A stretch of DNA of 64,000 nucleotides from Gorsachius magnificus. Lineage: Eukaryota; Chordata; Aves; Pelecaniformes; Ardeidae. The stretch's first letter is position 1, and each line of letters begins with the position of its first letter. This document shows, piece after piece, positions 37,616 through 51,689 of this stretch. Location: the NCBI GenBank assembly GCA_034008185.1, contig CM067081.1:15685821-15749820 (forward strand), given 5' to 3'. A program made the translations under genes and the position numbers. Below the pieces are notes generated by a model. The model was not told the DNA's origin and ran no database searches. It worked only from the letters and a program-made list of their open reading frames with translations.

Positions 37616-40600
37616 TATTTGAGCCTGAAGGTTACTTTTTGAAAACAATCATTCTGTATTAGGAATGTGGAAACGAGCATTAGCTATAGAGCTTGAAGAT
37701 GTCATATGTTCTTCGGTGAAGTTTAACAAATCAGCATGTTCTAGAATGTGAGCTCTTTAGTGGGCGCAAATAGAATTTTTTTGGAACTGCGTAAGTTTGT
37801 GCCATTTGAGAACTGTAGCTCATTGGATCTTGAGGAAAGCACGGACTGAGTTTTGAAAGGAAAAGCAAACTTGGTTTTGACTGTGCTGGTGAGTGCTCTT
37901 AAAGAGCAGCTTATGAAGTGTGAAAAATAGATATTTGATTTTTTAAGTTTTACTGTCACAAGTGTTTGGTTTTGATAACACTGTCAATTTTACAGAAAAG
38001 AGTTTAAGAAATACGAAATGTCTTCATGCTCTTATAATAGATTTTTAAATTGTGCTCATTCAGGTGAAATCAGAGTGAAAGACTTGTTCTTGGAAAGCTT
38101 TTCTACAGTTTCATTATTACCGCAAAAAATCTTTTCCTTTTTTTCTGCAAGTTTTTTTTGTCCTTTCTTGGTGTCCTGGTATCCATTTCAAAGGGTCAGG
38201 TTTCAGCAAGAACAATAAAGAGCCTGAGACTGGAAAGTACACACAAGTCTGGCAAACTCATCTGCATGAGCAAGATCGTTTGTTCTCAAGCAGACATCCA
38301 AAGTAAATGATTGAAAGAGCTGCTAGCTGTGAAGGATGTGTCTTGAAGGGGAAAGGAGTGGAAACAAACCAGGTTGTTAGGAAGAAAAATAAAGGCTGTG
38401 CTTTTTGAACCTCTCCCTGCTGGGTCACATGCTGACCTTGGGAGATTTTAAACAGCTTAATGGGCTGTTTTCTTTTGGCTTTCCTTGGGTGATGCTGTGG
38501 TATGGGAGAGTCTAATGAAGACAGTTCTGAGGGCTCTGTTCACGCCTGAAGAACATTTGTTGCTCCTGAAAGGTTAATACTGTCTACAGGTGAGATGCAC
38601 CAACTTCATTGGAGTTCATGAAGATTTGTAAAAAACATTTAAAGTACTAGCGAAATGTTTGCTTTGTATGTTTAGGAAATAAAGTAAGAATTACTTTGGA
38701 ATAGCAAGTTCGGACTTCAGAAACTTTTTTTCAGTGTTGATAAGTTCTCTCTCATACCCACAAGCCCATGAAAACTCGTATCTTGTCTAGTTACACCTTA
38801 AACATTTGCTCAGAGCATGAGTACTAAGATTCCTTATGCTAAATACATTTAATGTGATTCCTTCCATCATATGCAGATTTTTGGTGTGTCTTCCAAGAAT
38901 TCAGCTTTTTTGTTGGACTGGCTGTTTGTTTCCATTTGCTCTGTTCTGTAGCCGCTCCATGAACAGTCTGGTAATCAGGCTCTAGAAAGATCTTTGTAGA
39001 ATAGGTAACAGTATTAGATTTTTTCCAGATGTCAGTAAGCCTTATGGTTATAGTTATCATAATATACTACAGTACAAACAGAATAATATAAAATTGAGTA
39101 CAGTACTTAATACAGTCTGGAATGTAGTCACTTCCACTAATCAGTGGGTCAAGCACTGCAAGCATAGTAGTTTGTGCAAAAACATAAAGATAGTGTGTAT
39201 GGGGGAGAAAATACTTTTCTGTATATATAGATACATGCAGAGAGTTACTTGGCTAGATACTTTATATATGCATCACACATGTACACATACGTGTTAAAAA
39301 AAAGGGTGAGAGTGATAATGTATGGTCTAAACCAGAACTGCTCTTGTAAATCAGTCTGTCATTGAGATAAATAGACCCCTTTATGTATGAATGCCCAACA
39401 TATGATTTGCCAGAATTCCACTCATTAGCGTTCATCTCACTGTTACGAGTAGGATTCCTGAGTATAATTTTCTGTTAGTGAAAATGCAGATGATTTTGGC
39501 CAGTGAGTAAAGACATGCTTGCTATACAGCCGGTAAGGCTAATACTATTTTTTACTGAAACTGCTACTTAAATAGAACTCATAAGTCAAGACTTGCCTGG
39601 TTAGTAAGTGGTCACGTCTGAGTCATCTCAGCATTGCTGTGCGGTATGCTTTAGCCCATTCTTAAACATGCAGTAAAGAAGACTCACTTGGTTTGTGTGG
39701 TGATGTCGACTGCATTGCTTTTTAACCACTTCCTGTTAGCCAGCTGCTGGTTGACATTTCGGTGAACTATGGAGAAAGATAGAGGATCTCTCTCTAGGCA
39801 AAAGATAATATGCCATGGGAGTAGCAGACAACAACTTGCAGAAAGAACAAATAAGTTTTGTTCAATTTTAGAATTACTCTTGTATTGGTTTAACTTCATG
39901 TTTAGCTTTTAATTCTTACAAAGCTTGTGTAATACCTCTTCTCATTTTGCAGTGTGAGGAAAAGTTACTGATCGTCCAGCAAACAAGTCTTGTAATTATT
40001 TTTCCTACAGGAAGTAGTTCTTGCAAGCAGTTTATCAACAACTTCCTATTTTTTTCTCTGAAGTGTTGAATGACTTCCTGAGGGAGGCCAAGGTGGTTTT
40101 CCTTAGTATTTGTGGGTGTGTTTGAGGTGTTTACCCATCTGGCAGAAACCTTAAAAATAGATTGCTATTACATGTTCCTTGTGTGCTCTATACAGAGGTA
40201 TGGCTTTGGATGTTGTGAAACCAAATTGTTTTAAGATAACAGGGAAACTTGTTGCTATGCTTTTTTTTTTCTTTCTTCATGTCATACATGAAAAATATCC
40301 AGCAATGCTGTTAAATTTCTCTTGCATCCCATTTTTGCCCCTGACTGGAACCACCCACTACACCAATGTCATCTGTTCCCTTCCTCCCCAGAACTGCAAC
40401 CACTGCTTTTGATGGGTTTGTCACCTTTTCATGCTTTTTGTAATAAAAAGCAGTTGAAGATTTTTCTGTTGGCTAAATTTTATTTGTAATATGTCAAATT
40501 AATTTCATTTTTACATTGATGAATTCTGACTGTTTATGAAAATATTTACAGGATTGATGATCTACAAAAAAAATGCCATGAGATTTGTGCAGGGAAAAAT

Positions 40601-43600
40601 GGGCGCTGTCAGTTTCAGAACACAGCTGGAGGAAAGAAATATTAGCTAAAATGCTTTTAGAGTAAAACATGCTGTTGTGTGGTTTTTGGCAACTTTTGTC
40701 TTGGAAGACAGTCATATTACTACCAAGCTTGTATCTTCTACCTTCTACTTGAAGAGTCCTGTGAAAGAACAATGATACAAACTATTTTGAATTTGCAATT
40801 GTACTAAAGATTTCCTTATCTTTAAAAGGGCAGAGGAAGAATAAGGGCAACCCTGCCTTATTTGTGTTAGCACCGAGGCTGAGCTGGGAGGAGGATGAAA
40901 GTAAATCTTCAGCCCTCTGAATTCAGAGAACTTGACCCAGCTTAGTGGGTGGGCATCAGTGAAAGCAATGGTGGATGGTGCTTTTCTTGTATTTAGTTTT
41001 GTTTTGCTTAAGAAAAATTGCAAATGATGATATGCATGCGTTCAATACCCTGCTATTCCAAAACCAGTTTAATAGATGTGAGTTCAGGTGAATAAAAAAC
41101 ATACCTTGTGGTTTTCACTAATGTATTTTCCTTTTATTTATAAGCATATTGGCATTTATTGTCTTCAGAAGAAAAAACAACTGGGAAAAACACAGGATCT
41201 GTGGCAGTTAGTTTTAAGTTAACTAAATAATCTCCAAGGATTTTCTTTTTTTCTTTTCTTTTTTTTTTGAATTGCCTGTTGATCTGTACCTTTTTTCCTC
41301 CCACAGGTTTTGCCTTTCATGTATATCTCATAAAAATAATCTTTGTGCTTTACAGTGTCTGATTTGGTGCCTATTGAAATCTTTTCATAAACTAAAAAGC
41401 ACTGGATTAAACCTCTACTGAGAGCTTCTAATACTGTAGGGGAACATGTGCCAGCTGTCGAAAATATAATGTGAATATAATTCTTATGGATCTAAATGGG
41501 ATCTGAATATACATGCAATGGAGAGAGAGACCAATGGCATACTCGGAAAAATAAGGTGTTAACACTGTGTTCATTAAGGAGGAAAAATACGGTTGTTTCG
41601 AAGTAGAAAACATGAAACTAAGCCTTTCAACTTCCCTTATGGAATTGGTCAAAATTAATTCTTGTTTAGCTGTTAAGAACAACTGGGGTAGTTTCGATTT
41701 GTATGCTTTAAGTGCCTAATACTGTTTTATAACAATGCTTTCCTATCTCTTGAATCAAATTTGAGATCAGTTTTATCTTACCATGGTCTGAAAACTTTGT
41801 ATTATTTTGAAAGCTGTAATTGTAATGGAGATCTTTATTCTTAGAGTGTATCTAATCAGTAATAAGAAGAGGCTTCTGATACAGGTTTAATCAGAATTTC
41901 ATGTTTGAAAAGATATTTCTGCAATTCTGCTTATTAAACATTTTGTCAGGTTGTAGCATCAAGCTCTGTGGGAGCAATTACACTGCTATGGAACCACTTC
42001 TGTTTTCTCAGGTCTTGACCTCTTCTGAAGACAAACGAGAATTTGATATAAATCAAGACGAGTGTCTTCTGGACTCTCTTATCCTTTGCCTTTCTTCTTG
42101 TGTATGTTGAAGATGGCAAAGAATTATAGTTGTGGGTTTTTTTAGTAGTCATCTGGTTTGTAGCATGGGTAATCTGTAACCCATCAGTCACATCATGGAA
42201 ATTCCCACTCGATAGAAAGCAGTAAAATAGTAAGAGGATGTTAATTTGAAAGTTCCCATGAAAGTAAGACAGGCGCTAATACTTCTAATCGGTAAATGCA
42301 ACTGAACTGATCAGTGACATGTGAGTGAAATCATACCTACTTTTACCAGATTCATCTCCTGCTCCCTGATCTTTGCTCTTCTGGAAATGAAAAAAAATCA
42401 GTAGCTTTAAAATTCCAAATACAAAACCTCTGGTTATAGTTTGCTCAGTTTCCCTCTGCAACTGTGGCACAACAGCTGCTAATTTTTAAAAGCTGACACA
42501 GAGCAAGCAAAGTGGATTTTTCACTTAGTTCATCTATTTTTACAGTAGAACTTTCAGAAAGTAACTGGGAAATTAGCCCTGGGAATGCTGAATTACTTAA
42601 CTGCAGGACCCAAACTGAGTCACATGTAAAATTAAAGCAGAGTTCCTAGGTTGCTCCCAGAGAAACATTTTCACATATCAGACATGAGCAGTTACTGGAT
42701 GCCCGGGAGAGCAAGATGTGTTACTCAGGGTTGAAATACAAGATTAACTCTCAAAACTAGACTGGTATTAACCTACAAGCAATTTCTGTCAGGCTCTGGA
42801 TTAAGACTAGACACCTCCCCCCACAGCCAACCAAAGAAAAACCAAAAATGAGGTAAACAGCTATAGAGAGAGCTGTCAGCCAAAACTGGAGATGTGTCTC
42901 TTCTTTTTATATGTGGCCAGACCACTGTATGTGTTTTATCTTCATAGCTGGGAACAAATTCAGATGATGTAATTAGATTTAGTTTAACATTTTGAAACCG
43001 ACAGCTACTCAGTTCTCCTATTAATTTTGTATGCTTGTGTTTTTATAAATTCCAACACCTTTGCATTTATTGTTTGTAAAGTCCAATCATGCATATGCAG
43101 TAAAACTCATTAATGGTGGAACTCACTGTCTTTCACTCCTTGTGTAAACATTGTCCCCTCTTTTAAGGTGTGGGGTTTTTCTTTTTTTTTTTTCTTTCCC
43201 CCAAACAAGCTGCACATGATTATGTAAACCGTAATATCTAAATTACTCAGTTTCCCTTGTAAATACTAAAGAAAATTTCACTTGGTGGAATGCAGGAAAT
43301 TCACAGGAGATTTCTGTGAGTAGCAGCCCTCTGGCAGGTGCCCCTAGGACACGGTCAGGATACCATGTAGTTGACCCAAGAGAAAGACAGAATTGTATGT
43401 AGGGGAAATTTGACAGTCTGGGGGTTAGTATAACGTGAAACAAAATTCTTGGGAGGAGGCTGTGTATTGGAATGTTAACAGACAGATGCCATGTAATGGC
43501 AGGACATACTCTCACAAACAGCTAGCTAAACCCCATTTTGGTGTGAGACTATATCGGGGAATTTACCAGATAAACTGTATTCTTTGCTAGGCATTTAAGT

Positions 43601-46600
43601 AGGAATCTAGAGCATGGGGGAAATTTGATTTTATTACGAAAATGTTCCTTAATAGCTATTATTTTTTGGTAAATAAAACTGGAGTTTTATTTGGAGAACA
43701 GGAGTTTTTGAAAGGCGTGACTAGTCTGCGTCGCTGTTTCGTGGCCTCCCGATGTATTTCTTGGAGTCTGTTTTCTGGGGTTCACTGTGCTGGTGTTTTA
43801 TTTGGCTTTTTACTAAGTTACTTCAGGCTGTGTTTCAGGCAAGTATAGCTAGGTTTTCTAAATTGCTGGTTAAGTCAAGCTAATAATATAAAGCTGCCTT
43901 GTAAAGTAAGACTTTTACCAGTATACTGCCCGTCAGTCATGCCGGTTGCTACGGAAACAGAGCTGTCTTGAAAACAGTCTTGGACTTTGCTTTAGTTTCA
44001 CTAATGAGACTTTGCTGCGTCGTAATGAAAGACCAGATCCTTTTTGCTGAGTCTCTGACATTCTGTTTGGTAACTTAGATCAGTGTTAGTCATTTAGTTA
44101 TTGATTATTACTTGTGGTTGTGAAGCCAGTTTTTTTTCTGCTGATGTGTTTTATAGGAAAGTCAAGGAAAGGTCATTTACTATTGCTAGTTTATCTTCAA
44201 TGGGCTCTGATTTATGGAGAGCTTTGTTGGAAGTCTGTCTGCACTACACAAGTTTATTTAAATAGTGTTACTGCTTTAAGGATGCTTTTTTCTTTCTAAT
44301 TACCTGTTGTAACTGAAATGTTAAGTAAACTTTTTGCCTTTTTTGGATATGTTGTAAAATTAGACATTTATGATGTAATAAAATATTATCTGAAAGCAAA
44401 CAAGCATAGGTTGTATAGGCAAAGTGGAATTCTTTGGGTAAAGGAAAGAAACGCAACTCGCAGGTATATTTCCTCACAGGATCTCACTTTTCAAAACTTT
44501 TTTTTTCTAATTTGTTGCTTCTAATTGAAAAGCATGATTGGCAAGTCTTCTGCAATTACTTATATTCCAGCAGTTATGTAGTCTCTTTAGAATGGTGAGA
44601 AATAGAGTAAAAGAGAAATTTCTTTCCATGTTTACAGTATAGTTAATATAGTTGGTAGACCTAAATATCCAATGCACACACAATTCAGTGGTGATTTTTT
44701 TTTTTTATTTACAAAACCTTTGTCATTGTCAGACTAACCAGCTTTGCTGAGTTAAGGATATGAAAAGAGATATGCTTAAAAAGGGGTAATCTGGTGTATA
44801 AAAGGCTGTTACAAAGAAAAGGTGAAAGGACTTGGAAGGGTGTTCTGTGCCCAACTTTATAGCCCATTTTTGTATCTATAGAAACATGTTTGTACAAGAA
44901 AAAAAAGAGTAATACTGTGTTGTAATTGGAGTTTAGGTGTCCATTTACTTCTGTGCTGGTCTTTGGGTCAGGATGAATGATACTTGATTAACAACGAAAA
45001 AAATTTAAATACTTCCAGTCTTTGGTGAAAACAGTTAATACCACATTCCATGTTTATAGGGCTTTGTATGCATGAGCCTAAGCTAAAACTGCCTGCGTTC
45101 TAGTTTGTATATGGATAGATTTCTGAGATCTTTTTGTTGCGCTGTGTATGTTGTCATCAGTGTAGAGCTGTGTTTCATTTTCTTACCTTCTGTCCCTAAA
45201 CACATGCACAGTTAATTTCCATCTGAGTATGTCACTTAAACTCTTCTAGCCAGTGAGTTTAACATTTGGACTGAAGTAAGCATTCCCTTTTTTAACTGGT
45301 CTTTCAGGTTTTCACTTTTTATGGTAATCTTGTTCTGAAACAATTCTAAAGCAGGCCTAAGATACCAGGACCAAATAATTACTAGGTAGCAGAGGATAGG
45401 AACTTCCAGATTTGTACCATTAGGAGAACTGTTAAAATCCGTATGGTTGTGGGGTTTTGTTTTGTCTTTTTTCTTAATTGTAATGACTAATAACTGGAAA
45501 AAATCTATTGGATATTTCACAATATCCTGATAATTTAGTCACTGGCTAGGCATAAGGAAGAGAAAATGTGAAACAGACCTTAGCATAAACAGTTAGTTAA
45601 GAATTAACATTTTAGCATCCCTATTAACAAGGTCAAAGGAAGTCTTAATTATATTCTTTTAAAAAATAGTTTGCAATTCAAATTTGTGCCCATTTTTTAT
45701 TACATTGTTAGATGGATCTTGACATGATCAGCTTTGTATTACAGATTTGTTGAGGAACTTGGACAATTCATTGTTTTCCTAATGAATTAAATGTCACTTG
45801 TACGTGGTAATGTCTCCAGGAAAAATGAATCTTAATTCAGTTTCATAGTTGCAGTACCCATTGTCCAACTTCTGCTTTTAAGGTTGCACTGGAATGGGGG
45901 CGGGGGGAAGCAGAAGGGGGACTTTTTTTTTTTTTTCTTTCTGGTGCAACTGTTTGTGTGGCTTTTGCTCAGGGCTACGGTTTGGATCCTGTTTATGCTG
46001 TGATGGTGAGCAACTCGGAGATTGCATGTGAACTTTAATTGATTCCTCCACTCTGCAGTCCTGTTGGAGTAGGAGTGTAGACCCTGGTCTGTGCCAAGCT
46101 TTGCCCTTTTAAAATGGCCTCAAATGCTTGCTCTGGGAAACCAAAGGGGGAGGATTTTAAGTGCTTTCTAAGCCAAGGTAACAGCTAACTTACCAGATAG
46201 TTGAGGGAGTTGCAATAAAATGCAAATTGCTGGCTTTTTGAAATGGATACATTTTATGTAAATACATTTATGGGAATAAGTCTTTTATCCTCACAAGAAG
46301 CCACTGAGATCTTCTTTTGTGCATGCACAAAAACAAGTTTGTTTGTATGGAATTTATTTGAAATACAGGCGATTCTGGTGCTGATGCTTCTTGTATTGCC
46401 AGGATCTGCACAAAATTTGCCTATAACTTTGTAAAATTCTTTATATGAAAGATATAAGCAAGCTTACAGTTTTGCAGTGCATGATGCTTTTACTTCATAA
46501 ATAGCTGAAATAGCCATCTTCTATCCAATTTCTGCAGGTTTTTGTATATTTGATCTTTATTGCCCTTACCTGTAGTTGTGGTATGTACCCACTGTTAAGA

Positions 46601-46949
46601 TATTCCAGCCCCACCCACCATATGTACGTAGATATCCATATACTTTGTCTCTCTTCATTTAGTCAAAACTGCAAGATACACCTTCTGTAAAAGAAGTAGA
46701 TGCACACATCCTTTTATTGTATAGGATGCTGTTCAGTTCTTGACTTCCAGCTAAAAATCTTCTGTCTGTTCTGCAGGCTGCAGAAGAGTAAGATGCAAAT
46801 TGCTGTAAGCAATTATTTTATCAAACTGATGAGTCCAAAAAGAAAAAGTTTTATTAAATGAAGATATACAGACTGCAGTGCAGTAGCAACTAGTGCTGTC
46901 ACACTGTGCTTCATAAAACAATCTTTTTCTTTGTGCTTCATTAGGACTA

Positions 46950-47978
46950 GTAGCTTTTCCTTTAGCTCAGTACATCACTCACGTACTGTTTGAGGCCCAC
47001 AATACTTCAACTGAAAAAGAGATATTGGCAGCATATGAGGGGTTTGAGCTGCTTCAGAAGTGATTGGTACTGAAGCACAGCTCCTCCTGGCACCCCGACT
47101 GCCGGTGCTGGGCTGGATGTTCAAAGGGAAGGTCCCCTCTACACATCATGCAGCTGATGCTACTTGGAGTAAGTGGGTTGCACTGATCACACAGCGGGCT
47201 TGGATAGGAAACCCCAGTCACCTAGGAATCTTGGAAGTGATCACGGACTGGCCAGAAGGCAAAGATTTTGGAGTATCACCAGAGGAGGAGGTGGTGCGTG
47301 CTGAAGAGGCCCCCTGTGCAATAAACTACCAGAAAATGAGAAGCAGTATGCCCTGTTCACTGATGGATCCTGTCGTCTTGTGGGAAAGCATGTCCTATAT
47401 GACAGCTTGCAGAAACTGCTGAAGGAGAAGGTGAATCAAGCCAATCTGCAGAAGTAAAGGCCATCAAGCTGGCTTTAGACGTTGTTGACTGAGAAAAGTG
47501 GCCAGTGCTTTATACTGACTCATGGATGGTGGCCAATGCCTTGTGGGGCTGGTTGCAGCAATGGAAGCACAGCAACTGGCAGCGCAGAGGCAAACCCACC
47601 TGGGCTGCTGCATTGTGTCAAGATACTGCTGCCCAGGTAGAGACCCTCATTGTAAAAGTACGTCATGTAGATGCTCACATACCCAAGAGCCAGACCACTG
47701 AAGAACATCAAAACAACCAGCAGGTGGATCGGGCTGCTAAGATTGAAGTGGCTCAGGTGGATCTGGACTGGCAACATAGGGGTGAATTATTTATAGCTGG
47801 GTGGGCCCATGATACCTCAGGCCATCAAGGAAGAGATGCAACATACAGATGGGCTTGTGATCGAGGGGTGGACTTGACTGTGGACACTGTTGCACAGGTT
47901 ATTCATGAATGTGAAACATGTGCTGCGATCAAGCAAGCCAAGTGGTTAAAGCCTCTCTGATATGGAGGATGATTGCTG
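46950..47978 (+). mobile_element. ERV-L-like provirus, broken pol segment (RNase H and integrase N-terminus)
   Basis: This is the left part of an old endogenous retrovirus in sense with YAP1. A TDGS motif near 47355-47370 and a TDSWMVANALWGW stretch near 47513-47555 mark the RNase H domain. A His-x4-His and Cys-x2-Cys pattern at about 47808-47925 marks the zinc-binding N-terminus of integrase. The frame is broken between these parts by stops and frameshifts, so no functional product is expected. No gag, protease, complete reverse transcriptase or 5' LTR is seen. The left edge is approximate. The sequence is interrupted on the right by a CR1. Confidence 0.85.
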
Positions 47979-49640
47979 AATGATGGCTTTTTTACCTCAG
48001 TTTTTAATAGTAAGGTCAACTGTTCTCTGGGTACCCAGCACCTTGAGCCAGAATACAGGAACAGGGAGTAGAATAAAGCTCCCTTGATCCAAGAGGAAAT
48101 GGTTAGTGGCCTGCTTGGCCAATTAGACATACACAAGTCTATGGGGCTGGATGGGGTCCGCCCGAGAGTACTGAGGGAGCTGGCAGAGGTGCTCACCAAG
48201 ACCCTTTCCATCATCTGTCAGCAGTCCTGGATGACTGGGGAAGTTCCACTTGACTGGAGGTTGGCAAATGTGACACCCATTTACAAGAAGGGCCAGAGGG
48301 AGGATCTGGGGAACTATAGGCTTGTTGGTCTCACATCAGTGCTGGGGAAGGTCATGGAGCAGATCATCCTGAGTGCCATCACACAGCACATCCAGGACAA
48401 CCAGAAGATCAGGCCCAGTCAGCATGGGTTTATAAAAGGCATATCCTGCTTCACCAACCTGATCTCCTTCTGTGACAAGGTGACCTGCTTAATGGATGAG
48501 GGAAAGGCTGTGGATGTTGTCTACTTAGACTTTAATAAAGCCATTGACACTGTTTCCCACTGCATTCTGCTTGAGAAACTGGCTGCCCATGGGCTGGACA
48601 GGCATACTCTTTGCTGGGTAAAAAACTGGCTGGGTGGCTGGGCCGAAAGGGTGGTGGTGAATGGAGTTAAATCCAGTTGGTGGCCGATCACAAGTGGTGT
48701 TCCCCTGTGCTCAGTGTTGGGGCCAGTTCTTTCTAATATTTTATCAACAACCTGGATCATGGGATTGAGTGCACCCTCAGCAAGTTTGCAGATGACAGTA
48801 AGCTGGGTGGGAGTGTGGATCTGCTTGAGGGGAGGAAGGTCCTGCAGAGGGACCTGGATGGGCTGGATCGATGGGCCAAGGCCAACTGTATGAGGTTCAA
48901 CAAGGCCAAGTGCTGGGTCCTGCACTTGGGTCACAGCAACCCCATACAACACTACAGGCTTGGGGAAGAGTGGCTGGAAAGCTGCCTGGCAGAGAGGGAC
49001 CTGGGGGTACTGGTTGACAGCCAGCTGAATATGAGCCAGTAGTGTGCCCAGGTGGCCAAGAAGGCCAACAGCATATTGGTGTGTATCAGGAATAGCATGG
49101 CCAGCAGGATCAACAAAGTCATCCTTCCCCTGTACTCGGCAGTGGTGAGGCTGCACCTCAAATACTGTGTTCAGTTTTGGGCCCCTCACTACAAGAAAGA
49201 CGTTGCATTGCTGGAGTGTGTCTAGAGAAGGACAACAAAGCTGGTGCGGGGTCTGGAGCCCAAGTCTTATGAGGAGCAGCTGAGGGAACTGGGGTTGTTT
49301 ATCCTGGAGAAGAGGAGGCTGAGGGGAGACCTTATTGCTTGCTACAGCTACCTGAAAGGAGGGGGTAGTGAGGTGGGTATCTTCTCCCAAGTAACGGGTG
49401 ATAGGATGACAGGAAACAGCCTCAAGTTGTGCCAGGGGAGCTTTAGGTTGGCCATTAGGAAAAATTTCTTCACTGAAAGTGTTGTCAAGCATTGGAACAG
49501 CTGCCCAGGGAAGTGGTTGAGTCACCATCCCTGGAGGTATTTAAAAGACAGGTAGAGGAGGTGCTTAGAGGCATGGTTTAGTAGTGGACAGGTATGGTTG
49601 TACTCAATGTAAAAGGTCTTTTCCAACAAAATGATTCTGT
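47979..49640 (+). mobile_element. CR1 LINE, 5'-truncated, inserted into the ERV
   Basis: About 1.66 kb of CR1 in + orientation lies between two adjoining parts of the ERV integrase region. The reverse-transcriptase domain starts in one frame (48084 onward, with conserved blocks such as WRLANVTPIYKKG and VYLDFNKAIDTVSH). A lost base near 48745 shifts it to the frame holding the catalytic FADD at 48785-48796. In-frame stops follow at about 49040 and 49222. The 3' end is the ATGATTCTGTG tail near 49631-49641. The element is inactive. Being nested, it is younger than the ERV. Confidence 0.92.
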
Positions 49641-50696
49641 GAAATATAAATATGGGGAAGCCTGGCAGATTGATTATATCACACTTCCACAAACCCACCA
49701 AGGCAAGTGCTATGTACTTAAAATGGTGGAAGCAACCACTGAGTGGCTGTAAACATACCCTGTGCCCTGTGTCACTGCCTGGAACACTATCCCGGGCCTT
49801 GAAAAGCAAGTCCCATGGCACCCCAAAAAGAATTGAGTCAGACAGTGGAACTCATTTCCGAAACAACCTCATAGACACGTGGGCCAAAGAGCATGGCACT
49901 GAGTGAGTATATCCCATCCACTGTCATGCACCAGCCTCTGGGAAAGTCAAACAATGCAGTGGACTGTTAAAGACTGTGCTGAGGGCAGTGGGTGGTGGGA
50001 CATTCAAACATTGGGTTACACATTTAGAAAAGCTGCTTGGTTAGTGAACACTAGGGGATCTGCCAACCAAGCTGGCCCTGCCCAATCAAACTTCTACGTA
50101 TTGTAGAAGGGGATAAAGTCCCTGTAGTGCATGTAAAAAAAAATACGCTGGGGAAGACAGTTTGGGTTACTCCTGCCTTGGGCAAAAGCAAACCCATTTG
50201 TAGGATTGCTTTTGCTCAAGGACCTGCGTGCACTTGGTGGGTGGTGTGGAACTCTGATGTGTACCTCAAAGGAATTTGATTTTGGGTGACAATAGCTAAT
50301 TATTTGAATTGTATGATCTTAATTTGCTATATAATGCTGTATGTTATCACTACTATGGTTGCTATATGCCGTATAAACAGTATTATGTTAAGACTCTCAC
50401 AAATGAATGAATTTTGTTGAAACTGAGCAAAGTGCAGCAATAACGGAACCAGAACTTGTTTTAGCATGCAACAATCCACACACCATCTCTCCTGCCCTGG
50501 AAGACTACAGATGGAGCCCAAAGTCATGGACTAAATGAACTCAACGGACATTTTAGAAGGTTGGCCCACAGACTTAGGGAATGATATCTGTGCCTATATA
50601 TCAAAAGACAGGAAAGGTGGTGGTGATTAATTGGGATGTATTAGAAAGTGTGACACCTGGGCATGATCTAGATGGTATAGAATAAGGGGTGGATAT
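49641..50696 (+). mobile_element. ERV-L-like provirus, integrase core and 3' internal region, broken
   Basis: The ERV resumes exactly after the CR1 tail, with an integrase catalytic-core segment. A WQIDYITLPQ stretch at about 49662-49691 carries the first Asp. An ESDSGTHF stretch at about 49834-49857, in another frame, carries the second Asp. Stops and frameshifts interrupt it. No envelope-like frame follows: only about 550 non-coding bases separate pol from the LTR, which fits an ERV-L-type layout. A purine-rich tract, AATAAGGGGTGGA, sits directly before the LTR as expected for the polypurine tract. Confidence 0.82.
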
Positions 50697-51299
50697 TGTC
50701 CTGGTTTTGGCTGGGGTAGAGTTAATTTTCTTCTCCTAGTAGCTGGCGCAGCACTGTGTTTTGGATTTAGGATGAGAAGAATGTTGATAACTCACTGATG
50801 TTCTAATTGTTGCTGAGAAGTGCTTACACTAAGTCAAGGACTTCTTAGCTTCTTACCCCACCAGCAAGGAGGCTGGAGGTGCACAAAAAGCTGGGAGGGG
50901 ACACAGCTGGGGCAGCTGACCCCACCTGAAACTGGTCAAAGGGATATCCCATACTATATGATGTCATGCTGAACGAAAAAACCCCAAAAAAACACCCCAA
51001 AAAACCCCACCAACCAAACCAAAGTGAGGGGAGTTGGCTGGGGGGCAGCGTGGCTGCTGCTCAGGAGCTGGCTGGCATTGGTCAGCAGATAGTGAGCAAT
51101 TGCATTGTGCATCACTTGTTTTGTATATTCTTTTCTCATTATTATTATTTTCCTTTCCTTTTCTGTTCTACTGAATTGTCTTATGTCAACCCACAAGTTT
51201 TACCTTTTTTTTTTGTTTTCCCCATTCTCTCCCCTATCCCACAGAGGGGGAGTGAGCAAATGCTGTGTGGTATTTAGCTGCCTGCTGGGTTAAACTGCA
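50697..51299 (+). mobile_element. ERV-L-like 3' LTR
   Basis: A 603-base LTR starts TGTCCTGGTTTTGGCTGGGG and ends with CA at 51298-51299. It contains segments seen in a common avian LTR family, such as GTAGAGTTAATTTTCTTC, GTGTTTTGGATTTAGGATGA, GACACAGCTGGGGCAGCTGA and GAGCAATTGCATTGTGCATC. Where such LTRs usually have a TATA box, this copy has an A/C-rich simple sequence (50976-51022). It is in sense orientation within YAP1 intron 2. The 5' LTR is missing. Confidence 0.88.
50976..51022 (+). repeat. A/C-rich simple repeat within the LTR
   Basis: Irregular runs of A separated by CCCC or CACCCC, at the place where the LTR core promoter would lie. It probably expanded after insertion. Confidence 0.75.
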
Positions 51300-51689
51300 A
51301 AGGGGAGAAGCAGCTCTTAATGAGACATATGGAGGAAAAAAAATGTTAAAAAGCATTGGTGTTTGTCTGGCTTGTAAACCAAAACTGAAGGTTTTTTGCA
51401 GGCATCTGTGTAGAGTTACTATCTTCCTGTTGCACAGAAACTGGACTAGGTGACACTATGGTTCTTCCAGTCCCAGCAATACGTATCTTAGTTACTTAAG
51501 ACAGGCAGTTAAAAAGACAGAAAAAAGACATAATTTAATGCTGGATAATACTTGGCTGTGGGCCAACATGCATTCTGTAGCTGATACTCTGAGGTCTGAG
51601 CTTGGCTGTAAAAAGTTCTAACAATATGTAAACTTGGCTTTCCTGCAGTTACAGATTAGATGTGTGAACTAAATTCAGCTGAAGTCAGC

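Noticed and set aside
47060..47960. Open frames here as host genes
   Set aside because: They are decayed retroviral RNase H and integrase pieces in different frames, followed by further integrase and an LTR.
48521..49528. 335-codon - strand frame
   Set aside because: It is antisense to a CR1 reverse transcriptase, and CR1 composition creates long open antisense frames.
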